DNA of 64,000 bases from Lolium rigidum (taxonomy: Eukaryota > Streptophyta > Magnoliopsida > Poales > Poaceae): assembly GCF_022539505.1 (NCBI RefSeq), contig NC_061508.1, forward strand, positions 67,527,754-67,591,753. Direction: 5' to 3'. A program made the position numbers and the translations under genes. Numbering within the stretch: position 1 is the first letter of the stretch; the number at the start of each line of letters is the position of its first letter. Below the pieces are notes generated by a model. The model was not told the origin of the DNA. It searched no databases and was given only the letters and a program-made list of their open reading frames with translations. Shown here one piece after another: positions 32,641 to 45,932 of this stretch.

Positions 32641-33154
32641 AACCCTCTAAATCTACTGAAACGACACCGTATGAATAATGGTTTGGGAAGAAACCTAAGT
32701 TGTCGTTCCTTAAAGTTTGGGGCTGCGAAGCTTATGTAAAGAAGTTAAAACCTGACAAGTTTGAACCCAAAGCGGAAAAATGTGTCTTAATAGGATACAC
32801 TAAAGAAACAATAAGGCAAAGTTTTCGTTGCCAAGAATGGATCCTTTCTTGAAAAGGAGTTTCTCTCAAAAGAAGTGACTGGAAGGAAAGTAGAACTCGA
32901 TGAGGTTACTGAACCTTCTCTCAGATTTGAGAGTAGCGCAGTGCCAGAAGATGTTCATGTGCCGCCTTCACCATCAAAAGAGGAAGCTAATGATTCTGAT
33001 CATGAAACTTCGCACGAAGTCGCTACTGAACCTCGCATGTCGACAAGGACTCATACTACTCGTGATTGGTACGACCTGTCATGAATGTCATGTTGGTGGA
33101 CAGCACTGACGACCCTACGATGTATGATGAAGCGATGATGAGCCATGATGACTG

Positions 33155-34423
33155 TGAAATACTCCACTTTTTCTCGCGTTTAAACCCTTAGCTAAGTCAA
33201 GAAATTGACTAAGTTTACCTCTCAACATGCCACTAATGACTAATTATTGCAAATATGTGCAATCTCTTCTATTTTTGGATGATGTGCAGGAAATCACGTC
33301 ATAATGACAAATGGACCTACATTACTGAAGAAAATCGCGTCATGAGCATGACAATGTTGACTACGCTCGATGACGCGATTTAACGGGCATCGGTACGGGC
33401 AAGCCCCGCTCGTACCATGTGTCGCAGCCTTCCTGGGGTCAAACCCTATCATGAAGGGACCGACGCCAAACAGAGAGTCATTCATCGCCAAACAGAGCCA
33501 CCATCCATCAGATGCATCTGCACCACACCGAAGGAGATCCACAACCATAGTTCATCCATTCCATCTCCAATCTCATCCATAGCCATAGCCATCACCATTG
33601 TAATAGAGATCTCCTTGAGAATTGGCGACCATTATAAGAATATTGTGATTTCAATCTAAGTATTTGTGCAATGATTTCTATTTTTGTTATTGATCTTGAT
33701 ATTATGTGTCAGTAATCCTCACGGGCTGCGGGTTGGGGTGGATCCTCGCAGCGTTTATGTGCATCTAATCTTATTATATGTGTAAGGATTGAATATGAGT
33801 TTTGCAATCTTGTATCCTTATCATTTTGCCTCGTTTCGATGATCTGCAGGTACTCATATCATTCGGATCGATCAAGGGAAGAGGTGAGATGAGTGGATAA
33901 CTGCGTGCTACCGCGAAAAATCAGTGACAAAAAGGGGAAAGTACTGGTACATGTTTAGTGATTCATTTGGGATAATGGCACTATCATCTAGCTTGATGAT
34001 TTGGTTTGTATTCATATGCTTAATAACTGTTGTTGCTCGCGTCTGTGAGGATAATGGTTGGACCAAGAGGCTCTTGTCACCTCTGGCTTTAGGGGCAAGA
34101 GTATTTATGGATGTGCTACTCACAAATATCTTATCTCTATTTTATTTGTTACACATATGTGCTTCAATTATATATGTATGCATAGTTGCAGGAGAAACCT
34201 TACCCCTGGCATATTTCTATTATTGAACACAACCTCCTTAAAAGTAAACTAGAAAGGTCCAGTAAACATAAGATAAAATAAACTATCAAGTCTAGTAGAC
34301 GTTTCCTTTACACCATTTTAGCAGTGCTTTGCAAGGTTCGATTAAACCTAGGTTTACTAGGAAAAAAGATTATCATACTACAATCCATATTCCGGATTGA
34401 AGGTATCAAGCCCGTATTCCAAC
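33155..34423. mobile_element. Unidentified ~1.27 kb insertion within the Copia
   Basis: The Copia reading is intact in outline up to GACTGTGAAA at about 33156 and resumes at AAATGGCAAGAAGCC at about 34424, so the DNA between is foreign. No transposase, LTR pair or clear terminal inverted repeat was found. It contains a GC-richer stretch (33365-33560) and AT-rich DNA. The flanks share only AAA, so the element class stays open; a solo LTR, Helitron-like or TRIM origin are candidates. Confidence 0.5.
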
Positions 34424-35571
34424 AAATGGCAAGAAGCCATGAAATCTGAAATGGGATCCGTGTACGAAAACCAAGTATGAACTTTGGTGGACCTACCTGA
34501 GGGCCGCAAGGCTATCGAGACAAATGGATTTTCAAAAAGAAAATAGACGTTGATGGTAACATAACCGTCTGTAAAGCTTGACTTATCCCGAAAGGGTTCC
34601 GATAAATTCAAGGAGTTGACTACGATGAGACTTTCTCACCCGTAGTGAAGCTAAAGTCTGTGAAGATTTTATTAGCAATCGCTGCATTTTTTGATTATAA
34701 AATTTAGCAGATGGATGTCAAAACGGTATTCCTTAATGGTGATATTAAGAAAGAGTTGTATATGGTACAACCTAAGGGTTTTGTCGATCCTAAAGATGCT
34801 GACAAGGTATGCAAACTTCAGCGCTCCATTTATGGACTGAAGCAAGCATCCCGGAGTTGAAATCAACATTTTGATAAGGTGATAAAAAAACTTTGGATTT
34901 ATACAAACATATGGAAAAGCTTGTATTTACAATAAAGTGAATGAGATCTCTGTAGCATTCCTGGTACTATATGTGGATGACATATTGCTGATTGGGATAG
35001 ATCAAGATGCCTCGTCCATAGGCTCTATCATGTATGTAATGGTGTGTACAAGACTGGATATCGCCCATGTTGTTAGTTTGACCAGTAGATATCAAAGTGA
35101 ACCTATAATGGAACACTGTACATCGGTCAAGAACATCCTAAAGTACTCGAAGAGGACTGAGGATATGTTTATTTCTTATGGAGGTGACGAAGATCTCGTT
35201 GTAACCATTTACACTGGTGCTAGTTGGAACACCAATCTGGATGACTCAAAGTCACAATCTGGATATGTATTTATTTTGAATGGTGCAACCGTGAGCTGGC
35301 GGAGTGCCAAGCAAAGCGTTGTGGCGTAATCTTCAACTGAATCAGAATACATAGCTGCTTTAGAGGCTTCACAAGAAGCGATATGGATGAAGGAGTTCAT
35401 TATTGAGCTTGGTGTGATTTCTAGTGCATTGGACCCGTTGGCTATCTATTGTGACAACATGGGTGCCATAGCCAATGCGCAGGAGCCAATGTCACACAAG
35501 AAGGTGAAGCATATCAAGCTACGTTTTCATTCTATTCATGAGTATGTACAAGAAGGGCACATAAAGATTTG
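34424..35571 (+). pseudogene. BARE-like reverse transcriptase and RNase H
   Basis: The RT part begins KWQEAMKSEMGSVYENQV. It is full of stops, but LYVDDILLIG keeps the YVDD catalytic motif at about 34970. Directly after that an internal deletion joins it to CTRLDIAHVVSLTSRYQ. The RNase H region follows: GGDEDLVVTIYTGASWN, SKSQSGYVFILNGATVSWRS, STESEYIAALEA and HIKLRFHSIHEYVQ. The order is normal for Copia; the copy is dead. Confidence 0.8.
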
Positions 35572-35698
35572 AAAAGTACACACTTATCTGAATGTGGAGG
35601 ATTCATTGACTAAACCTCTCCCTAGAGCAAAACATGACCAACACCAGAATGCCATGGGTGTTAGGTATATTACCATATAAACTAGATTATTGGCTCTA

Positions 35699-35713
35699 GT
35701 GCAAGTGGAGGAC
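35699..35713 (+). promoter_or_regulatory. Polypurine tract of the BARE-like Copia
   Basis: GTGCAAGTGGAGGAC lies directly before the 3' LTR, the position and sequence type usual for BARE/Angela. Confidence 0.65.
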
Positions 35714-37181
35714 TATTGAGATATTCCCAAGAGGCAATAATAAAGTTGTTATTATTATATCTTTGTTTTTATGATAAATGTTGCATCCAATGGTATAATT
35801 GTATTAACATGAAACATTAATACATGTGTGTTTTGTAAACAAAACGGAGTCCCTAGTAAGCCTCTTGTTTAACTAGCTTGTTGATTAATAGATGACCATG
35901 CATGGTTTCCTGATCATGAACATTTGATGTTATTAGTAACAAGATCATATCATTAGGAGAATGATGTGATGGGCACACACCCACAGTAATCATAGCATAA
36001 GATCAAGTCATTAAGTTCGTTTGCTATTTGCTCTCAAATACATAGTAACCTAATCATTCGACTATGAGATCATGTTAATCACCAACACCGGAGAAGTTCT
36101 TTGATGACATCAAACGCCACTTCGTAACTGGATGGTTATAAACGTGGCATTGGGTATTATGAAAGTATGTGTTGAAGCGCATGGATCAAGAGTGGTATTT
36201 GTCCATCCAAATGACGGATAAATATAATTTGGGCCATGTCGACAGAATGGCATCCAATTAGCTTCCAAGCATGTGACTAGGTCACAAGGGATGTCATATC
36301 ATGGTACGAGTAAAGAGTATTTATCAGTAACGAGGTTGAACTAGGTATGGATATACCGATGATCAAATCTCGGATAAGTAAAGTATCGCGCGATAAAGGG
36401 AATCGATACCTTGTGTTTATGGTTCTTTCGATCATCGTTGAATGTGTAGGAGCCATTATGGATCTCCAGGTCCTTTTATTAGTTATTGGTCGGAGAGGTG
36501 TCTCGATCATGTCTGCATAGTTCACGAACCGTAGGGTGACACACTTAAGGTTCGATGTTGTTTAAGTAGATATGGAATATGAGATGGAGACTCAATGTTG
36601 TTTGGAGTCTCGGATGGAATCCAGGAAATCACGAGGAGGTCCAAAATTGTCCAGAGAATAAGATTCATATAAGGGAAGTTACTTTCCGGGGTTCGGAAAA
36701 AGTTTCGGTGTTTCATCGAATGTTTCTAGAAGGTTTCGGAGGGCCATCGGTGGGCCCACGACCTAGGAGGGGCTACCTAGGGTGAGGGGGTGCATCCTAG
36801 CCTCTTGGGTCAGGCACACAAAGCCCTAAAAGCCCTAGTCGGGCAACCCCTAAAGGGATAGGATCAAATCTAGAGAGATAAGATCGAATCCCGTGATTTA
36901 GGGAGCAAAATTGGAGGGGAAGCAAACTTGGAAATGGATGATTTATGTCCCCTCTTTCCTTCTATGCGTTGGTGGGGCCTAAGGGGGCTGCCTTGGCCGC
37001 CCCTTCCTCTATAAATAGAGGTGAGGGGGTAGGCCGACCACACACCCCTTCCCCAACCCTAGCCGCCACCTCTCTCCCTCCTCTTCTTCATGCAGGAATT
37101 CTCCCCCACCACCACCACCACGCCGTCATGCTGCTAGGATTCCGAGGGGATCTACTACATCCACCGCTCTACTGCAACGGG
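35714..37181 (+). repeat. BARE-like 3' LTR, right end missing
   Basis: It starts TATTGAGATATTCCC, a diverged form of the family start. A TATA box (TATAAATA, about 37010-37017) marks U3/R. It breaks off after CTACTGCAACGGG, where a SIRE-like LTR begins. Confidence 0.75.
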
Positions 37182-37535
37182 TGAAAGTTCAGAGATGGTA
37201 AACCTAGAGGGGCGTGAATAGGTTTCTACAAATTTTAATTCTTTCTTTGCAATATTAGGCTTTGCAGAATATAAATGTGAGCCTAATATAAACTAGGTGA
37301 GGCAACCTAGATGATAATGCAAGTAACTCAAGAATGAAGGCTCTCACATGCTAGATGACACAAGTAAAGAGTTCGCTTATAGATAATCGAAAGCACGCGG
37401 AGACGAAGATGCATGCCTGTGTTCCTTTCCTCAAGAGGAAAGTACGTCGCGTTGGAGAGGTGTGTGATCCCACGAAAGATTCCCAATGCAACAAAGGCTC
37501 ACCTTCTTCTCCTAGCCTATCCCACGAAGTAATAG
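37182..37535 (-). repeat. Partial SIRE/Maximus-like LTR (outer copy)
   Basis: TGAAAGTTCAGAGATGGTAA...AGAGGGGCGTGAATAGG is a diverged copy of the LTR that starts at 37536. It is cut by that second LTR after CCCACGAAGTAATAG. Confidence 0.6.
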
Positions 37536-40226
37536 TGAAAGGACGAGATGTCGCCTAGAGGGGGGGTGAATAGGCGTTTTAAAAACTCTTACGGATTTGG
37601 CTTGTAAGAATGCGGAATTAAACTAACGTTTATTTTACAAGCACAAAACCTAAATATGCTAGGCTCAACTAAGTGCAACAACAACAACTAGCTAAGCAAG
37701 ATAGGCACAAGATATATGTAGCATAAGTTATAGCAAGATATATGTACTTCAAACACGATGGCTATCATAAGGAAGTAAGCTCGGGTATAGAAATAACCGA
37801 GGCACGCGGAGACGAGGATGTATTCCCGTGTTCCCTTCCTTTGCAAGAAGGTACGTCACGTTTGGAGGGGTGGAGGTCCCACAAAGAATTCCCCAACGCC
37901 ACGAAGGCTCACCCTATTCTCCGAGCCAAACCCACGAAGGATAATGGCCCTTTTCTTATGGTTAGTTTTTCCTCCACTCCGGAGATGGCAAGCTCCGCAA
38001 CCACTTCACAAGCTCCACGAAGGAGAAGCCCGGGCCTCTTCACAATATTCCTTGAAGAGATCACCGGAGCACCAACCTCCAAGCCAACTAGGAGGTCTCC
38101 CTCCAAGAGTAACAAGCTCACGGTCTCTCACTCGAACTAATCATGGTGGAGACACAATGCAATGATGCAAAGCAAAAACACCAAAGGTGTTCAAATCCCT
38201 CACACTCAAATTCCACCAAAGCAACAAATGCTAGGATGAAATTAGAGACGAAGAACAATGGGGAAAGTCAACAAAAGACTCCAAGATATAGATCGAGTGG
38301 GTTCCCCTCACTTAGAGGAGAAATGAATTGGTGGAGATAAGAGATCTAGATCTCCTCTCTCAAATCCTCAAGAATGGGCAAGAATCATGGGAGGAATCAA
38401 GAGGGGAAGCAAGTTCTTCAAATAGCAACAATGGAGGAGTAGAGGAGGAAGAAACTAACTCTGCTCAAGGTGAAAGAAGGCTTTTTATAGCTAAAGGGGA
38501 AAAATAACCGTTGGGGAGAAAAGCCAAGAAAACAACACAGAAAAACGGCCCAGAAAAACAGTCCAGCCGGCGGCCCAGCCGGCCGACTGGAGTAGCGACC
38601 GGACAGGCCAGCGCGCAGCCCGGCAGAGCCGTGGCCCAGGCCAGATGGGGCGAGCAGGACGTGCTGGTGGGAAAAGGGCCCAAGCCGGCACAGAGGTCGG
38701 TCAGCCGGGCCACACGGCGAGCAGGCCGGCGGCCGCCGGGAGCTGGGCCGGACCCAGACCGGGAACCTTACAGAATGTGCCCGGTTGCCACGAGCGGTTT
38801 GGCCGGTCTCCACCAGGCCGGTCGGTGGATGACGCGGCAGGCCGGGAGCTGGGTCGGGTGGGCCTGTCTCAGGCCAGGTTTTCGCAGGACCTTATTTAAA
38901 GACTTTTTCCTTTTTTCTATTTCTTATTTTCGTAATAACTAATACTCTCGAACTCCGAATCGCATGAAACTAATTTTGTTAGAAAGATAAAAACAAAGGC
39001 TATCCTATGGAAAGTGTGAATCATAAGAATCAGAAAGAGGGGATTTTACCATGAATATAAAGGATGAACCTCATTTCATGAATAGCCGGTAAAATCACCC
39101 AACCTTAGAAGATGCATGCGAATTCTGTTTTCGATGAACTTGGGCTTGTTGTAAAGCTATCAACAAGCTCAAGAACTTCACACAGAGAAACACCAAGAAG
39201 AAATAGGGATATGCAAGTATGCTAAGTATTGAGCTCCCTAAGACGATGCGATCAAGTTACCCAACCGAAAGCCCCTCTTGATAGTGCGGCTATCTATCTT
39301 ATAATCCGGTCTCTCAACAACCACCTTGAGACCGGCAAAAGGAAAACCTAGCAAGGCCATACCTTTGCCTTGCGCATCCCGCTTGATCTTGATGACAACT
39401 CTTCAAGCTCCACTCAAGCCGGAATGCCTTACTTGATCATCGTTACTTCGTGAAGACTCACAAATGCTCCCCCATACACCGTGATGGGAAAGCTCCATTG
39501 ATGCACATCTTCACATGTCCATTATCACCAAATGGACGGCAAGCTTCAAGCATATGATCCTCTTGAGATGCTCAACTTGAACTTGCCCAACTCAACCTTG
39601 ATGACGATCACCACTTGACGTCATCCTCTCATGGGCTATATGAGATCTCACTTTTGATGCATGCCCATGGAAAGATACCAAATGACTTCTCTGTGGCACA
39701 TTCTTCATGCTTCATGTGTTGACCAATCTTGAATCTATTCTTTAGTCTTTGTATTGGTCAACCTTGTATCTTCTCATGCTCTATCATACTATCTTGAGGT
39801 GTATAAAGAATTATTCATTTGGTTGCATGCTCTAAATCTTAGTCAACCATAGCTCAACTCATGAGACTATCATGACACCGACTTAGAGCCATATCTTGAA
39901 TTCTTCACTTGGAATCAAGCACTCAAGATCTTGATCATTCATTGCTTAACACATAAGCTAGAGCATGGCTAATATTGAGTTCTACATAAGAACTCCATCT
40001 TCATTTCTTCTTCTTGATCATATCACATATATATCTTCAAATCGATGATCTTGATGCCAATACACAAGGTATATCTTTATCTTCATGGCATCCATACTTG
40101 AATCCAACACATGGAATACAAGTAGTACCTATGGAATATTCCTTCATATAAACTCAATGAAAACATTAGTCCATAGGGGTTGTCATTAATTACTAAAACC
40201 ACACATAGGGGCAATATACCCTTACA
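37536..40226 (-). repeat. SIRE/Maximus-like LTR, 2.7 kb
   Basis: On the minus strand it starts TGTAAGGGTATATTGCC at 40226, right behind the polypurine tract, and ends CATCTCGTCCTTTCA at 37536. A minus-strand TATA box (CTATAAAAAG) lies at 38481-38490. The GC-rich stretch at 38530-38890 is LTR sequence, not a gene. It is the 3' LTR of the element to its right. Confidence 0.75.
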
Positions 40227-40243
40227 ATCTCCCCCATTTTGGT
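40227..40243 (-). promoter_or_regulatory. Polypurine tract of the SIRE-like element
   Basis: On the minus strand CCAAAATGGGGGAGAT lies directly before the LTR start TGTAAGGG. Confidence 0.75.
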
Positions 40244-43200
40244 AATTGATGACAACCACAATAAGAGGGTTTATATAATGAATATTAGAAACACGTATGC
40301 AACTTATCCGAGAGTAAGTTGTATACAAGAGGTTGTATTTGATATGGTCAAGTAACACGAAGCTACTAGTCTATATCAAAACCAGCTGTACTCACACAAC
40401 TACAACTAATGCAAGGGATGTGAGTAGAACCAACATATATAGGGCAAACTCCCCCACAGTGTATGCACGTGTGATGAACATGAATTCATTGCATACACTG
40501 TCAAGATTAACCTTCGGGACAGTTTCCATTATATATATACTGTCATGCAAGGCATATAAATATGGAATGTATGAGAGGCAAAACACTTAAGCACAAACCA
40601 AACTTATGTATAAAACCATTCCCTTAAACCCTCTAAACTTCTCCCCCATTGGCATTAAGTGCCAAAATGGGTGAAAAATTTAGAAAGCCAATATAATGTG
40701 AGTTCCTCCCCAAGGAGTGCACTTCTCATAATTTGAGTGGAATCAAGTGCACATATCCAATGATGAATACTTGAAGGAAGTCAAAATATATTGAGGATCA
40801 AATATTGCATAAAGATAACATGGTGAAGAAAGCTTCAACAAATAAAGCAAGCAATCAAAGATCAAATTGGACAAACAAAGATGTCATGATAAGAGAGGAT
40901 GCTTATCAAGAACAACTTGAGTCCAACAATACGAGATATGAGTGCATGAAGATAAAAATAAACCAAGCACTCATAAATCTTCTTTACCAGCACCACACAA
41001 ATTAAAAGAATAAGAAGATGGTCGGCAAAGAACAAGGATATCAAGATGATGGATTAACGCTCTCATGTATATAAGTTTCTAAAGTGGACAAGATGATACA
41101 TAAAGAAACATGCACATATAATAAGTTAATGAAATAAATAAGACAAGATATCCAAGATGAAGTCATAAAATATACCAAAGGATGTTTGCTTAAAAGCATA
41201 TATAGCCTATGGCTCCAGTTTTCACTTATGGTATATGAATGAACTTCAATCAAGAAAATCTCAAAAACATCACAACTAACAATAATGGAAGTAAAGCTAG
41301 TTGGAATATTTTTAGAAAGGCAACAAGTATCACAAATAGGGATCTATTTCGTAATTTCATCAATATTGCACATAAGAGTTCTTTGAGGAATTGATATGCA
41401 ATAAATTGCTAGAGGGCATATTTGGGATAGGTGAATCATAAATATGATTCATATATATATATTCCCATCGTATGCATCTTCTCAAATTACTCAAATGTAC
41501 AATAAGAAGTTTTCTTTAAAAGGATTTTTCAATAATCACAATATTTTCGAAATAAAGAATTTCATGCCAAGATGCAACCTACAAGAGGTTGGATGCTATA
41601 TGAGTATGCATGGATAAGATACTTGTTACCGAGATAGATGGCATGATGTAGTAGATAAGAGTTCATCGATCATCTTAGCTTGGCTCCAATTCTCATATGG
41701 TGACAACACCTTCCTTATAGATGAGACAACCCTCCATTGCATCTCCAATGTACCTAAAACAACATTCAAGTACATCTTGGTCCCCAAACTTATTGGGTCC
41801 AAAATGGTTAGACTAACCACAATACATATGATACACTCCATATCAATATGTGCATATTTATAGATGAAGTTTGAATTTCATGCACATCTTAGCCATTTAG
41901 GATTTGATGGAGTATATCCTATATAATGGATGAAAGAAAGCAAGCTTGCTATAAATATAAACAAATTACATAGAAGCACGCACGAAGACTTTAAAGATCC
42001 AAGAGAGATACACTTTGGACAAAACACCAATTGAATTCAAGAAGGCATAAAGGTGTGACCAAACAAATTTGTTGTCCAAATTATATCAAAGAAGCAAATC
42101 ACAAAAGATTTGTTCAACAAAGTTCAACAAATGAACTAAGAAGAAACCATTGAGCATAAAGGATGAAATAAAGCAAACATGCTCAAAGATTTATCTCATT
42201 CAACAAATAAAGCATAGAAGAAGGAATGAGATAGCAAACTCCCAAAAGAGCAAGGTTCGAACAAATAAACCAAACCCTCTACACTTTTCACAATGGCACA
42301 ATGTACCGTAAAGAAAAGGTTTGTCTTCAAAACAAACACTTGATATGTATCAAGAGAATTTATCAAAAGATTTTTCAAAGGGACAAGGAAGACACATGGG
42401 AGCAACAACGATATCTTGGAAATAAAATAAGGCAATAAGAAGCAATCCAAGGTGAAGATGATCCATAAATTCAACCACATACAAGGTTATCAATTGTCAA
42501 AGACAATGAGAATATTGGAGTTAACTTCCGGTGGTATATTTCAAGGATAGTAAGGATCAACTTCACAATAAAAGGCATATGATAAATATATAGGATTAAG
42601 CACTATGCACAAATGAAGATTCTTGATAGCTTCAATTAGTCAAACAATCACGCACAACACCGATTAGAATAACTTGAAGCAAACGGTATCCCAAATAAGA
42701 TATAGAGATATGTATTTGAGGAAAACCGCACCAAGAATTTCTTACTCAAACAAGAACCCATAAGTTGAGCAATAAAAGCTTTTTAATAAAAGTGGAGCTT
42801 GTTTGAGCAACCATGCCACTTAGGAACAACATAATTAAGAGTATCAACTCTAAGTGGCATAACCTCATATGTTCACATTTTCTAGGCTTCTGATATGTAC
42901 AAAACATATTACTCCCCCATAATGTGATAAAAAAATTCTTCTAATCAAGAGGCAATTGAAATTCAACTAGAGACGATTAATGGTCATTTAGAATTTGAAT
43001 TTCTCATGAGTATGACACACCACATAGTAACTAGATAATCTTGCAATATCAATACTAAGTGGTGGTACCCATGTACACACATTTTAAAGGAAGAGAGATG
43101 CACAAGGCATATCACTCCCCAAAATGGGATGTTCCATTAATCACTCAAAGAGAGCCAAATAAGATGTCATCAAGATGCATTAGGCTCAAAACAATACACA

Positions 43201-43484
43201 AGTAGATGATGAGTCAAACAAACATACTTGAATACACGAGATAGGCAAGTAAGACACAACACATACAAACACATATTTGGTACAAAACCAAAACATGCAA
43301 AGGGGCAAGTAACTTACAATAAATATGAAGAGTTGAAGTATAAGTTACCGCAAAGAGGAACATTGGATATAAGATATAGATGATAATCCTTATGACTTAG
43401 CTTGACAAAAATTTAATATATGAAGATCCCTTAATTCTTCATGAAGTAGCCAAGTCTCCAATGCCCTCCACATGCACCTATTGG
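40244..43484 (-). mobile_element. Non-coding internal region of the SIRE-like element
   Basis: This is 3.2 kb of AT-rich DNA without integrase, RT or RNase H. Motifs like CTCCCCCAT recur (about 40450, 40640, 42912, 43116), echoing the polypurine tract. The element is therefore non-autonomous or has lost pol. Confidence 0.6.
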
Positions 43485-44056
43485 TCAAGTTTGAGCTTGT
43501 TGGTCCCCAACCAAGTTGGGTCCTAAGAGGTTAGTCACAATAGGCTTGGCAACCCAAATGGTTCTTTTCTTGAAACCACTTTGTGTTCCAACAAACTTGG
43601 CAAACACATTGCCATCCTTATCCTTCCCTAGAGAATAATCATCATTAAAAATTATAGGGTTAGATAAGGTACCACTTAAACATGAAGAAGCAAGGTGCCC
43701 CTTATCACGGCATAAGTAGCAAGTGTTCCCCTTTCTCTTATTTATTGATTTCTTCTCTTGGGGAACTTTATCTTGATTCTTCTTGGAAAGTGGCCTATCT
43801 TCAACTTGAGGTCGAGCTTGACCTTTACCTTGTGGCCGTTTCCCTAGTTGTTTCTCACTTAAGTGCTTCTTCTTCAATGGGCATGATTTGACATGGTGCC
43901 CTTCAACTTTGCACTTGAAGCAAACAATCTTGGCCGGATCCTTGACTTTGTCTTGGCCCCTCTTCTTGTTTCTCATGCTCATGCTCATGCTCTTGGAATT
44001 ATTCTTGTTATTGGAGTTGAATCCAAGTCCACTCTTGTCATTGGGGGATTGTTGCA
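43485..44056 (-). pseudogene. Two-zinc-knuckle gag-like ORF, N terminus cut off
   Basis: The protein is basic, with IVCFKCKVEGHHVKSCPLKK and CYLCRDKGHLASSC, two complete CCHC knuckles separated by a Lys/Gln-rich stretch. It ends KPIVTNLLGPNLVGDQQAQT and a stop. The N terminus is interrupted at 44056 by a Gypsy LTR. Nucleic-acid binding during packaging is the likely role; no pol follows downstream. Confidence 0.65.
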
Positions 44057-45769
44057 TGATACGTCTCCGACGTATCGATAATTTCTTATGTTCCATGCCA
44101 CATTATTGATGATATCTACATGTTTTATACACATTATATGTCATATTTATGCGTTTTCCAGAACTAACCTATTGACGAGATGCCGAAGGGCCGGTTCCTG
44201 TTTTCTACGTTTTTGGTTCCGAAATCCTAGTAAGGAAATATTCTCGGAATCGGACGAAATCAAGGCCCCAGCATCCTATTTTTCCACGAAGCTTCCAGAA
44301 CACCCGAGAGTCGCCAGAGGGGGGCCACAGGCCCACCACACATGACCCTGGCGCGGCCAAGGGGGGGCCCGCGCCCCCCTGTTGTGTCGTCGCCCCGTCA
44401 GCCCTCCGACTCCGCCTCTTCGCCTATATAAAGGTCCCTGACCTAAAACTTCGAGACGAAAAAAGCCACGGTACGAGAAACCTTCCAGAGCCGCCGCCAT
44501 CGCGAAGCCAAGATCTGGGGGACAGGAGTCTCTGTTCCGGCACGCCGCCGGGACGGGGAAGTGCCCCGGAAGGCTTCTCCATCAACACCACCGCCATCTT
44601 CATCAACGCTGCTGTCTCCCATGAGGAGGGAGTAGTTCTCCATCGAGGCTCGGGGCTGTACCGGTAGCTATGTGGTTAATCTCTCTCCTATGTGCTTCAA
44701 TACAATAATCTCATGAGCTGCCTTACATGATTGAGATTCATATGATGATGCTTGTAATCTAGATGTCATTATGCTAGTCAAGTGGGTTTTACTTATGTGA
44801 TCTCCGGAGACTCCTTGTCCCACGTGTGTAAAGGTGACGAGTGTGTGCACCGTGTGGGTCTCTTAGGCTATATTTCACGAATACTTATTCACCGTTATGA
44901 ATGGCATAGTGAAGTGCTTATTTATATCTCTTTATGATTGCAATGTGTTTTGTATCACAATTTATCTGTGTGCTACTCTAGTGATGTTATTAAAGTAGTT
45001 TATTCCTCCTGCACGGTGTAATGGTGACGAGTGTGTGCATCCGTGTTAGTACTTGGCGTAGGCTATGATTATGATCTCTTGTAGATTATGAAGTTAACTA
45101 TTGCTATGATGGTATTGATGTGATCTATTCCTCCTACATAGTGTGAAGGTGACAGTGTGCATGCTATGTTAGTACTTGGTTTAGTTGTGTTGATCTGTCA
45201 TGCACTCTAAGGTTATTTAAATATGAACATTGAATATTGTGGAGCTTGTTAACTCCGGCATTGAGGGTTCGTGTAATCCTACGCAATTAGTGGTGTTCAT
45301 CATCCAACAAGAGAGTGTAGAGTATGCATTTATCTATTCCGTTATGTGATCAAAGTTGAGAGTGTCCACTAGTGAAAGTCTAATCCCTAGGCCTTGTTCC
45401 TAAATATCGCTATCGCTGCTTGTTTACTTGTTTTACTTGCGTTACTACTGCTGCGTTACTACCGCTTGTTTACCTGTCCTGGGCAAAGCACTTTTCTGGT
45501 GCCGTTGCCACTGCTCATACTTATTTATACCACTTGTATTTCACTATCTCTTCGCCGAACTAGTGCACCTATTAGGTGTGTTGGGGACACAAGAGACTTC
45601 TTGCTTTGTGGTTGCAGGGATTGCATGAGAGGGATATCTTTGACCTCTTCCTCCCTGAGATCGATAAACCTTGGGTGATCCACTTAAGGGAAACTTGCTG
45701 CTGTTCTACAAACCTCTGCTCTTGGAGGCCCAACACTGTCTACAAGATTAGAAGCACCCGTAGACATCA
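44057..45769 (+). repeat. 5' LTR of a Gypsy element (family B)
   Basis: It starts TGATACGTCTCCGACG and ends GTAGACATCA. The TATA box TATATAAAG is at 44424-44432. The LTR is 1713 bp and related to the one at 52247-53779. Confidence 0.85.
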
Positions 45770-45779
45770 AGCTATTTTC

Positions 45780-45797
45780 TGGCGCCGTTGCCGGGGA
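45780..45797 (+). promoter_or_regulatory. Primer binding site, tRNA-Asp
   Basis: TGGCGCCGTTGCCGGGGA is fully complementary to the tRNA-Asp 3' end. Confidence 0.85.
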
Positions 45798-45932
45798 GGA
45801 AAGGTAAAAGGCACTCATACTCCGGTCTCAGGTAAAGTACTTTTCTGTTGCCGTCGTGTGTGTGCTCGAAGCTATTTCCTTTAGATCCTGCAATTGCATC
45901 TTTTTGTTTCTTGTTTACGCTAGTTTGGCATA

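Larger units (their letters stand above)
29289..37181 (+). mobile_element. BARE/Angela-like Copia retrotransposon, decayed and interrupted
   Basis: The order is a partial 5' LTR, the Met primer site, a long leader, gag, protease, integrase, RT, RNase H, a polypurine tract and a 3' LTR. A 1.27 kb foreign segment sits between integrase and RT. The LTR body (GAGGCAATAATAAAGTTG, ATACATGTGTG) matches the BARE/Angela group of Pooideae. Every coding domain carries stops or frameshifts. Confidence 0.85.

Noticed and set aside
38418..38942. Long open frames on both strands inside the SIRE-like LTR
   Set aside because: They lie in a GC-rich LTR segment with Pro/Ala/Gly low complexity and no start context; the LTR boundaries explain the DNA.
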